Assembly (NCBI RefSeq): GCF_001613165.1
Contig: NZ_BDBV01000024.1
Coordinates: forward strand, 124,001-188,000
Length of the DNA stretch: 64,000 bases
Reading direction: 5' to 3'
DNA from: Nocardia mexicana NBRC 108244
Lineage (GTDB): Bacteria; Actinomycetota; Actinomycetes; Mycobacteriales; Mycobacteriaceae
Shown here: positions 34,612-41,817 of the stretch, in pieces
Position numbering within the stretch: position 1 is the first letter of the stretch
How the letters are laid out: each line of letters begins with the position of its first letter
Translations under genes and position numbers: made by a program
Notes under the pieces: generated by a model
Told to the model about the DNA's origin: nothing
What the model saw: the letters and a program-made list of their open reading frames with translations, nothing else
Database searches by the model: none

Positions 34612-36648
34612 TCAGGACGTGGGCTGGGTGAGGTCGTAGACGGTCGTGCCGCCGACGGTGATCGCGGTGTAGTGCTCTTTCACCCAGGCGGTGATCTGGC
34701 TGCCGACGTTGTCGGAGCCGCCGCCGGGGCCACCGCCCATGCTGTTGCCTGCGATGAAGTAGCGCACCTGGCCGTCGGCGACATACTGCTGGAACTGGTC
34801 GAGCGTGGGGGTGTTGTCGCCGCCGGTGAACCCGCCGATCGCCATCACCGAGGTGCCGGAATTCAACGCGAGATCGCCTGCTGTGGAAGCGCCCACGGTC
34901 GCCGCGGTCCAGCGGGTGCCGCTCTGTTCCAGCATGGTCTGGAGCTCGGTGTTGGTGCTTGCGTCGCTCGTCGGACCACCACCGCCTGGAGAAACGGCAG
35001 TGCGACCCGACTTGTCGCCGTCGGGACTTCCGTTCTGGGACATGCCTTCCGGCAGTTCGGCTCCCGAAGGCGCTGTGCCACTGGGCATTCCGCCGGTCCG
35101 CATGCCGCCGAGAGTCTGGCCGGTGCCCGGACCCGAGGTGGGGTTGCCGCCGTTATGGCCCTGCGAGGCTGTATCGAGGGCGTAGGCGCCCGCGCCGCCG
35201 AGTCCGACAAGCATTCCCGCGGTGGCCACGACCATGGTGTAGCGGCGGGCGTGGCGGGTACCGATGATCAGCGCGACGGCAACCAGGATCGAGCCGATCA
35301 GCACCGTCCAGCGCAGCCACGGCTGCCAGTCGGGAGTGCGATCGAGCAGCACGAACGACCAGGCTCCTGTCCCGGCGGTCATGATCGCCAGTACCAGCCG
35401 CGCCGCGAGATGGTCTCTGCGCGACCACAATTCACGCACGCCGAGAGCGACGAGCGCGCCGATAGCGGGAGCGAGAGCGACGGTGTAGTAGGGATGGACG
35501 GTACCGCTCATGTAGGAGAAGGTGAGCCCGGTGATGAGCAGCCATCCGCCCCAGAGGATGAACGCGGCGCGGGTGTGATCGGTCCGCGGCGCACGGCGCG
35601 TGAGCCACAGCCCGGCGGCCAGGCCGATGAGCGCGGCGGGCAGCAGCCACGAGATCTCGGTGCCCATCTGGGCGCCGAAGAGCCGGGTGATGCCGGTCGA
35701 GCCGCTGAATCCGCCCCCGCCACCGGGTCCGCCGCCGTTGCCGCCGCCGAAGAGGCGGCCGAAGCCGTTGTAGTCCATGGCGAGTTGCCACAGGCTGTTG
35801 TCGTCGGATCCGCCGATGTACGGGCGTGAGTCCGCGGGCCACAGGTGGACCAGGGCGACGAACCAGCCGCCGGAGACGACGACCGCGGCACAGGCGATGA
35901 GCAGGCGGCCGACCCGTTTCCAGAATCCGCCGGTGGCCGCGATGAGGTAAGCGAGACCGAGGCCGGGGAGGATCAGGAAGGCCTGCCCCATCTTGGTGAG
36001 GAAGGCGAAGCCGACCGCGACTCCCGCCAGCGCGAGCCAGCCGGTGGGCGCGGAAAGCCAACGGGTACCGGTGGATTGGATGGCGCGGACCGTGCAGTAG
36101 GCGGCGGCCACGAGCAGTAGCACCAGTAGCGCGTCGGGGTTGTCGTAGCGGAAGATCAGTGTCGCGACGGGCGTCAGCGCGAAGACGGCCCCGGCGAGCA
36201 GCCCGGTGCCCGGACCGCTGCAGCGGCGCACGGTCGCGGCCAGCAGCGCGACGGCGCCGATGCCCATCAGCGCCTGCGGCAGCAGCACCGACCACTGGCT
36301 GAATCCGAGCACCTTGCCGGACAGTCCCATGACCCACAGTGCGGCGGGAGGTTTGTCGACGGTGATGGCGTTCCCGGCGTCGAAGGACCCGAACAGCAAC
36401 GCCTTCCAGCTCTGCGACCCGGCCTGCGCGGCGGCGGAGTAGTAGGTGTTGGCCCAGCCGGAGTTGGTCAGATCCCACAGGTAGAGCACCGCGGTGGCGA
36501 TGAGCAGCACGAGTAGTCCCGGTCGCGCCCAGCGGGGTTGGTCGGGTGGTCCGAAAAGTATTCGGGTGAACCGTGATTCGCCTTCGTTCGGTGCCGGGGC
36601 GCGATGCCGTTCGATGTCCGGCTCGCGCTCCTTCACGGAGGTTGTCAT
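34612..36648 (-). CDS. GT39-type (ArnT-like) glycosyltransferase
   Basis: 678 residues, about 11-12 membrane helices in the first 430 residues, then a soluble C-terminal part. [25 protein letters not shown] and [23 protein letters not shown] form the conserved first periplasmic loop; DKPP contains the acidic residue typical of GT-C enzymes using lipid-linked sugars. A Gly/Thr/Pro-rich linker (about 480-560) leads to a C-terminal segment, [22 protein letters not shown]... with [14 protein letters not shown], common in actinobacterial homologues. It probably transfers a sugar to cell-wall or protein acceptors outside the membrane; the sugar is unknown. Confidence 0.93.
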   Translation of the reverse strand: MTTSVKEREPDIERHRAPAPNEGESRFTRILFGPPDQPRWARPGLLVLLIATAVLYLWDLTNSGWANTYYSAAAQAGSQSWKALLFGSFDAGNAITVDKPPAALWVMGLSGKVLGFSQWSVLLPQALMGIGAVALLAATVRRCSGPGTGLLAGAVFALTPVATLIFRYDNPDALLVLLLVAAAYCTVRAIQSTGTRWLSAPTGWLALAGVAVGFAFLTKMGQAFLILPGLGLAYLIAATGGFWKRVGRLLIACAAVVVSGGWFVALVHLWPADSRPYIGGSDDNSLWQLAMDYNGFGRLFGGGNGGGPGGGGGFSGSTGITRLFGAQMGTEISWLLPAALIGLAAGLWLTRRAPRTDHTRAAFILWGGWLLITGLTFSYMSGTVHPYYTVALAPAIGALVALGVRELWSRRDHLAARLVLAIMTAGTGAWSFVLLDRTPDWQPWLRWTVLIGSILVAVALIIGTRHARRYTMVVATAGMLVGLGGAGAYALDTASQGHNGGNPTSGPGTGQTLGGMRTGGMPSGTAPSGAELPEGMSQNGSPDGDKSGRTAVSPGGGGPTSDASTNTELQTMLEQSGTRWTAATVGASTAGDLALNSGTSVMAIGGFTGGDNTPTLDQFQQYVADGQVRYFIAGNSMGGGPGGGSDNVGSQITAWVKEHYTAITVGGTTVYDLTQPTS

Positions 36649-36847
36649 GCTCGATCCCTTCGGAGTCGCCCGCTGCGGCGTGCCCGCAATCCGCTATCGC
36701 TCCGATCGTGATCGCCGAACCTCGAGGTGCGTCGCGACGTCGCTGGGAGCCGACTGTGGATCTGCGCCGCGAACCCCTGGGCGCAGCCCGGGAATCGGCT
36801 GTGAACGCGTCGTCTGCGCCGGTCATCGAGCCCCTCGGCCGACGAAC

Positions 36848-37255
36848 CTAGTCCAGCACCGCCGTCGCCTCGACCTCGACCATGATGTCCGGCTCGCCCA
36901 GAGCCGAGACGCCGAGCAGCGTGATCGGCTTGACCGGATCGATCCCGAGCTTCGTGGCGGCGCGCTCGACCCCCTGACCGAGCAACGGCATCTTCTCCGG
37001 CGTCCAGTCGACGACGTAGATGGTCAGCTTCGCAATATCGGCCCAGGAACCCCCGACCTCGGCCAGGGCCGCGGCCACATTGAGGTACGCCTGCTCGACC
37101 TGAGCGGCGAAGTCACCCTCGCCGACCTTCTCGCCGTTCGCGTCGCGGGCGACCTGGCCCGCCAAGAACACCAACTTCGATCCCTCGGCGATCGAAAGCT
37201 GGCTGTACACCTCCGGTTTCGGCAATGCCTCCGGATTGACCAGTTTCACGGTCAT
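36848..37255 (-). CDS. RidA/YjgF-family protein without the canonical Arg
   Basis: 135 residues of the RidA trimer family: VFLAGQVARDANGEKVGEGDFAAQVEQAYLNVAAALAEVGGSWADIAKLTIYV and a final PDIMVEVEATAVL. RidA proteins with imine deaminase activity carry Arg in the segment here reading KPITLLGVSAL, where it is absent, so it is probably a Rid4-7-like non-deaminase or has another substrate. GGGAGTGAG precedes the ATG. It is divergent from the TetR gene with a palindromic operator in between, so it is probably under TetR control. Confidence 0.9.
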   Translation of the reverse strand: MTVKLVNPEALPKPEVYSQLSIAEGSKLVFLAGQVARDANGEKVGEGDFAAQVEQAYLNVAAALAEVGGSWADIAKLTIYVVDWTPEKMPLLGQGVERAATKLGIDPVKPITLLGVSALGEPDIMVEVEATAVLD

Positions 37256-37293
37256 GGCTCACTCCCATGTTCGTCCCGACACTCGGGGCAAAC

Positions 37294-37313
37294 CATAACA
37301 GTGCTATGTTATG
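37294..37313. promoter_or_regulatory. TetR operator candidate between ridA-like and TetR genes
   Basis: CATAACA (37294-37300) and TGTTATG (37307-37313) are perfect inverted repeats with a 6-base spacer, an A/T-rich island in GC-rich DNA. It ends 8 bases before the TetR ATG and 39 bases before the RidA-like gene. Confidence 0.75.
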
Positions 37314-37320
37314 TTGCGCC

Positions 37321-37941
37321 ATGGCCCGCACCAAGAAACCTCGCATCCGGTCGATGCTGATCGAACGAGCCGCGTACATGCTGCGCATGCGCGAACCGGT
37401 GACGTTGCGTGGCCTCGTCGCCGGCACCGACGTCTCGACGATGGCCGTCTACACGTATTTCGACGGCATGGACGGGCTGTGGAAAGCGTTGCGGCAGGAG
37501 GGATTCACCCGCTTGGCCGCGCAACTCGCCACAGTCGCCGCAACCGCCGACCCGGTCCGCGACCAAGTCGCGCTCGGCGCCGCGTATGTGCGCAACGCGC
37601 TCGAGAACCCGGATCTCTATCGCGTCATGTTCGACGCGGGTTTCGAGCTCGAGGACGCCGCGGCGGCCGACGAAACGCTGCACCGCCTGGTGCACGCGGT
37701 CGAGCGAGCGAAAACGGCGGGCCGCTTCCGCGCCGACATCGACCCCCTGGACCTGGCGACACAGTCCTGGACCATCGGCCACGGCCTGGCAACCCTCGTC
37801 ACCTCGGGCCCGCTGCCACGCGCGACCCTCGCGCACGGGGTGCCGATGCTGACCGCACTCTTCGTCGCCGCGGGCGACGATCCCGAGCGATGCAAGGATT
37901 CGGTCGAATCCGGCTGGGATGTGGCCGCACTATCGACCTGA
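37321..37941 (+). CDS. TetR/AcrR-family repressor
   Basis: 206 residues. The N-terminal HTH is IRSMLIERAAYMLRMREPVTLRGLVAGTDVSTMAVYTYFDGMDGLWKALRQEGF (about residues 9-62), with the YTYFDGMDGL variant of the YxYFxxKxxL hallmark. The C-terminal ~130 residues form a ligand-binding domain (YVRNALENPDLYRVMFDAGF). ATG 37321 is the start; the frame upstream is non-coding. It probably represses itself and the RidA-like gene through the palindrome at 37294. Its 3' end overlaps the epimerase gene by 12 bases. Confidence 0.92.
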   Translation: MARTKKPRIRSMLIERAAYMLRMREPVTLRGLVAGTDVSTMAVYTYFDGMDGLWKALRQEGFTRLAAQLATVAATADPVRDQVALGAAYVRNALENPDLYRVMFDAGFELEDAAAADETLHRLVHAVERAKTAGRFRADIDPLDLATQSWTIGHGLATLVTSGPLPRATLAHGVPMLTALFVAAGDDPERCKDSVESGWDVAALST

Positions 37942-38874
37942 CAGCGGTGTGGCCGAATCTCTTGCGGCGGTGATCATTTCGCGCAATCCAGCCTCCACGG
38001 GCGACGGTTCGATCCCGAAGGCGGCGGTGGCCGCGGACGAGTCGAGCACGAACGGCTTGCGGAGTTGGTATTGGATCTCGATCATCTCCCGAGCCATGGG
38101 ATCGAAGAGTCCGGCCAGCCGCAGCAGGAGGCCGGGCATGGTTCGCACTCGTGCGCGTGACGCTCCGGCCAATTCGGCGGTACGTTCGGCGAGCGTGCGG
38201 ATCGACAGCGGCGCGGCGGTGGGAACGTGCCACGGCCGACCCCATGCCTTCTCGTCGGCGGCGACGACGGCCAGCAAGTTCGCCACGTCCGACACCTGAG
38301 TCCAGCTGTGCGGGGCATCGATGTCGGCCGGGACCGAGGCCACCCGCCCCGCGAGAACTTTCGGCAGGACCAGAACGCTGAACGGCGACGTGGTGCCCGC
38401 GCCGAGGTAGTCGGAGCCGCGTACCTCCGTGGTGCGGATGCGCCCGGCCTCGTGTGCGGCCAGCGCGGCGGACCACAGGTCGGCGCGCACCCTGCCCTTG
38501 ACCGAGGTGGGCCGCAGGGGGAGGTCTTCGGTCATCGCCCCGTCGACCGGGCCGTACCCATACAGGTTGCCGGTGCTCACCAGGACCGCGCCGGTGATCT
38601 CCGCGGCACGGACCATGGCCGCGCCGAGCGGCGGCCATTCGGTGGCCCAGCGGTGGTAGGCCGGCCCCGCGCAGCTGTACAGCGCCACCGCGCCGCGTGC
38701 GTGCTCGGCGAGTGCCGCGGCGTCGGTGGTATCCGCCGCGAGCAGCCGAATCCCGTTGTGCGCCGGGCCCTTGCCGCTGCGAGTGATGACACGAACCTCC
38801 TCGCCCCGGTCCGCCAGCAGTCGTGCGAGGGCGGAGCCGACGGGTCCGGCTCCGATGATGACATGAAGCGACAT
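37930..38874 (-). CDS. NAD(P)-dependent sugar-epimerase-like oxidoreductase
   Basis: 314 residues, extended-SDR type with a Rossmann motif HVIIGAGPVGSALARLLADRG at the N-terminus, GIRLLAADTTD, LVSTGNLYGYGP and SVKGRVRADLWSAALAAHEAG. The catalytic Tyr-x3-Lys is not obvious, as in other atypical members. Start ATG 38874 fits AAGGA eight bases upstream better than ATG 38883. It is divergent from the TetR gene at 39001; two copies of AGAACA-S-TGTTCT lie between them, so this enzyme is likely the target of that repressor. Substrate unknown. Confidence 0.88.
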   Translation of the reverse strand: MSLHVIIGAGPVGSALARLLADRGEEVRVITRSGKGPAHNGIRLLAADTTDAAALAEHARGAVALYSCAGPAYHRWATEWPPLGAAMVRAAEITGAVLVSTGNLYGYGPVDGAMTEDLPLRPTSVKGRVRADLWSAALAAHEAGRIRTTEVRGSDYLGAGTTSPFSVLVLPKVLAGRVASVPADIDAPHSWTQVSDVANLLAVVAADEKAWGRPWHVPTAAPLSIRTLAERTAELAGASRARVRTMPGLLLRLAGLFDPMAREMIEIQYQLRKPFVLDSSAATAAFGIEPSPVEAGLREMITAARDSATPLSGR

Positions 38875-38894
38875 GGCGCTCATCCTTCACTGAA

Positions 38895-38960
38895 AGAACA
38901 CTGTTCTCGAACGAGATCAGTGTAAGCACTCCGTGTGATGCGCGTCAAGAACAGTGTTCT
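38895..38960. promoter_or_regulatory. Two operator half-sites AGAACA(C/G)TGTTCT for the divergent TetR
   Basis: AGAACACTGTTCT (38895-38907) and AGAACAGTGTTCT (38948-38960) are near-identical perfect palindromes, centres 53 bp apart, in the 126-bp region between the epimerase (start 38874) and TetR (start 39001) genes. The layout suggests autoregulation plus control of the epimerase. Confidence 0.85.
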
Positions 38961-39000
38961 TGTTTTGGATCCCCGTTCTCGCTTGTGCCATACTGGCGTG

Positions 39001-39687
39001 GTGTCCGCTCCGTCGTTGCGCGCCCGAGTGCGTTCAGAAATGGTCGAGGAGATCAAGGTCGTAGCGCGTGCCCACTTCGCGCGCGAAGGCGCGAATCTGT
39101 CCCTGCGCGGTGTGGCGCGGGATGTGGGGATCGTCGCTTCGGCGCTGTACCGCTACTTTCCGAGCCGGGACGCCCTGCTGACCGCCCTGATCACCGATGC
39201 GTACGAGGATCTGGCGACCGCTGCGGCCGCGGCCGATGCCGCCGTCCCGCGGGAGCAACTGCGGGAGCGGTGGATGGGGGTCTGCCGAGCCGTTCGCGAT
39301 TGGGCGTTGGCTCATCCGGCCGAATACGGGCTGCTCTATGGCAATCCGATTCCCGGATACGAAGCGCCCGAGGAAACGGTGGAGCCCGCCGCGCGGGTGG
39401 TGCTGCTGCTGGTCGATATCGTCATCGATGGTGCGCATCGCCTGGAACCGATATCGGAAGAGATTCCCGCGGCGGTCCGCAGCGATATGCGGCGCCTCAT
39501 CGAGCAGCGTCCGGGTGCGATCTCGGAGGCGCGGCTGGATCGAGTCCTGGCCGCGTGGACTCAGCTGTTCGGCGTGATCAGCTTCGAGGTTTTCGGGCGG
39601 CTGGACCTGTTGATCGAGAACCCGGACTCGTACTTCGATCACCAGATGGCTTTGATGGCCGATATGGCCGGCCTTCGGGCACTGTAG
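39001..39687 (+). CDS. TetR/AcrR-family repressor
   Basis: 228 residues. HTH: EEIKVVARAHFAREGANLSLRGVARDVGIVASALYRYFPSRDALLTALITDAY (about residues 15-65), with the classic ALYRYFPSRDALL. The remainder is a TetR_C ligand domain (WALAHPAEYGLLYGNPIPGYEAP, DLLIENPDSYFDHQM). GTG 39001 (or 38998) is chosen; the frame from 38935 would run through the operator palindrome at 38948. It most likely regulates the divergent epimerase. Confidence 0.92.
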   Translation: MSAPSLRARVRSEMVEEIKVVARAHFAREGANLSLRGVARDVGIVASALYRYFPSRDALLTALITDAYEDLATAAAAADAAVPREQLRERWMGVCRAVRDWALAHPAEYGLLYGNPIPGYEAPEETVEPAARVVLLLVDIVIDGAHRLEPISEEIPAAVRSDMRRLIEQRPGAISEARLDRVLAAWTQLFGVISFEVFGRLDLLIENPDSYFDHQMALMADMAGLRAL

Positions 39688-39744
39688 AGATCGACGCTCT
39701 CGCAGTGCTCCGAAGGCCTGCCGTGCCGACTCACGTGAGGCGCG

Positions 39745-40020
39745 TCAGCCCTGTCCGAGTCCGGGTTCGCCCGACCCGCCGCCCTGGCCGGTGCCCGGAT
39801 CGCCCGGGCCGCCCTGTCCGACCCCGGGGTCGCCGGGGTTGTCGTTGCTCTCGCCGACACCCGGATCGCCCGCGCCGTCCGCCAGCACGACACCCGGCGT
39901 GACGTGCTGGACGGGAGATACCGGTGCGGTGACGAGTGCGGAGGCCGCCAGCGCGCCGACCGTGGCGGCTCCGGCGATCGCTGTCACGGCGATGCCGCGG
40001 CGAACGGTGTGCAAGTACAT
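39745..40020 (-). CDS. Small secreted protein with a Gly-Asp-Pro-rich tail
   Basis: 91 residues. An N-terminal signal peptide (AVTAIAGAATVGALAASALV, cleavage near VTA) is followed by a mature part with DPGVGESNDNPGDPGVGQGG, made of DPG-x-G-x units. Ribosome site GAGGAG lies 5 bases before ATG 40020. Nothing else is recognised; the repeats recall short surface or secreted actinobacterial proteins. Confidence 0.75.
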   Translation of the reverse strand: MYLHTVRRGIAVTAIAGAATVGALAASALVTAPVSPVQHVTPGVVLADGAGDPGVGESNDNPGDPGVGQGGPGDPGTGQGGGSGEPGLGQG

Positions 40021-40224
40021 GGAAACTCCTCATCTCTCGGCTGGGAACCCGGGAACGCAGCATGGGCTCGAAATCCCGGCAAATCCTTCTAACACCGCGG
40101 CGCCACAGGCGGATAGCACATCGGCGCCACGGCGGGCATCGCGGCATGGCGGTCGAATACGTTGGCGGACAACGGGGGCCGTGACAACCGGGCGAAGCGC
40201 TTGCGCCGTCGATAGCCTTTGTCC

Positions 40225-41115
40225 ATGGTGTTCGATTCCACGCGCTTGGATCTCCAGCCGTACGCCGGTTTCGATACGGACCGCTACGTCCGGCGGACAT
40301 ACTGCAGTTGGGAGAATGCCGGGTGGAGGTCCCTGCTCGTGCAGCGGTTCGAGCATGTGCCCATGGTCGAGGGCATGGCGTTGCCGGGCGCGGCGGATCT
40401 GCACCTGGTGCTGCCGACGGCGGGACGCACGGTGATGGAGACGCGCAGCGACGGCCGGTGGGAGCGCTCCGCGTGGGCGCCGGGACAACTCGAGGTGATG
40501 GTCCCGGATCGGCCCGTCCTGCGGCGTTATCGCGCGGCGGGGGCGATGCGCAGTCTGCAGGTCCACATCCCGCGCGACACGGTGGATTCGACGATGGCGA
40601 GGCTCGGCGGCGGACCGGTGGATTTCGATGCCGTGGCCGAGTCGTTGACGGCAGGGGATCCGCTGATCGAGCAGATCGTCCGAGCGGTCGGGGACGCGGG
40701 TGCCGTCGATGATCTGTACGCCGAGTCCGCCGCGGCGTTCCTGACCGTCCACTTGCTCACCCGCCATGCTCGACTGTCCGCGGAGCCGGCGCCGAGGCGG
40801 GAGGATGCACGCGTGCGTGCGGTCCTCGCGCTGATGCGCGAGCGGCTCGCCGAGCCGATCACCCTGGCCGACCTCGCCGACGAGGTGCACCTGAGCGTGT
40901 ACCACCTGGTCAGGGTCTTCAGGGAGGCGACGGGTATGACCCCGTACCGATATCTGACCCGATTGCGGATCGACGAGGCGAAACGCCTGTTGCGAGAGAC
41001 GGATCTGACGATCGCTCGGATAGCGGGCCGGTGTGGCTTCGCCGGTCCCGCCGCGCTGTCGACGGCATTCGTGCGGCACACCGGTGTGCGGCCCTCGGTG
41101 TACCGCAATAATTGA
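40225..41115 (+). CDS. AraC-family transcriptional regulator
   Basis: 296 residues. An N-terminal ~170-residue sensor part contains LVLPTAGRTVMETRSDGRW and YRAAGAMRSLQVHIPRD. The C-terminal AraC HTH pair is VRAVLALMRERLAEPITLADLADEVHLSVYHLVRVFREATGMTPYRYLTRLRIDEAKRLLRETDLTIARIAGRCGFAGPAALSTAFVRHTGVRPSVYR, with both helix-turn-helices and the usual GxxPxxYxxxxRxxxA and CGF. ATG 40225 is the start; a TTG at 40219 is not needed. It sits before the SRPBCC gene, its possible target. Confidence 0.93.
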   Translation: MVFDSTRLDLQPYAGFDTDRYVRRTYCSWENAGWRSLLVQRFEHVPMVEGMALPGAADLHLVLPTAGRTVMETRSDGRWERSAWAPGQLEVMVPDRPVLRRYRAAGAMRSLQVHIPRDTVDSTMARLGGGPVDFDAVAESLTAGDPLIEQIVRAVGDAGAVDDLYAESAAAFLTVHLLTRHARLSAEPAPRREDARVRAVLALMRERLAEPITLADLADEVHLSVYHLVRVFREATGMTPYRYLTRLRIDEAKRLLRETDLTIARIAGRCGFAGPAALSTAFVRHTGVRPSVYRNN

Positions 41116-41208
41116 TCGGTACACCGCAATCTCGAGCATTGGCGGGGCGGGAACCCGTGACGATACTGAGGGCATCGGGATGAACGTCCTTGTTCGAAGG
41201 GTTGCGCT

Positions 41209-41664
41209 GTGCCCCACTATCGAGTCACCGCTACGAGTTCGGCGTCCGTCGACGTCGTGTGGGGCCTGCTGATCGATGGCCGCAGCTGGCCCCAGTGGTC
41301 GTCCGGGCTGGACGAACTGGTGGAGGAACGCTCCAGCGGGATCGACCCCGGCGGCCGCGACGATATCGGTGCGGTCCGCGCATTCCGCAGCGGCCGGGTG
41401 GTCACCGGGGAGCGGCTGACCGAGCTGGTCGACAACCGGCGGATGGCCTACGAGGATGCGTTCAACTTCGCGCTGAAGGACTATCGGGCCGTCGTCGAGC
41501 TGGAGCCGTCCGCCGCCGGAGGCACGACCATCACCTGGCACGGCGCCTGGCGGCTGCGGCCCGGGACGGGCTGGATCATGCCCTTCGTGCTGCCGCGGGT
41601 TATGCAGCGCATGGCCGACGACCTCGCCGGTTACGCGGCGACCGCGGCGGACAGGCCCGGCTGA
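41209..41664 (+). CDS. SRPBCC-family (polyketide cyclase-like) protein
   Basis: 151 residues of the START/SRPBCC fold: YRVTATSSASVDVVWGLLIDGRSWPQWSSGLDELV at the N-terminus, TELVDNRRMAYED, TITWHGAWRLRPGTGW and a long C-terminal helix. Such proteins bind hydrophobic ligands; many have no known role. GTG at 41209 is the start, giving PHYRVTA. It follows the AraC regulator by 93 bases and may be regulated by it. Confidence 0.88.
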   Translation: MPHYRVTATSSASVDVVWGLLIDGRSWPQWSSGLDELVEERSSGIDPGGRDDIGAVRAFRSGRVVTGERLTELVDNRRMAYEDAFNFALKDYRAVVELEPSAAGGTTITWHGAWRLRPGTGWIMPFVLPRVMQRMADDLAGYAATAADRPG

Positions 41665-41817
41665 GTCCCCCCGGAACCCGCACTCGCCGACCACGATCCG
41701 GGTGCGATCGTGGACGGCTGGGTATGGTTGGCACACCGAAATTGCGAGCACAGGGTCGGAAGAAGGCCGATTCCAGGGCGAGTCCACGGTCGGTCGGTCA
41801 CATGGTGAGGGTCTGTT

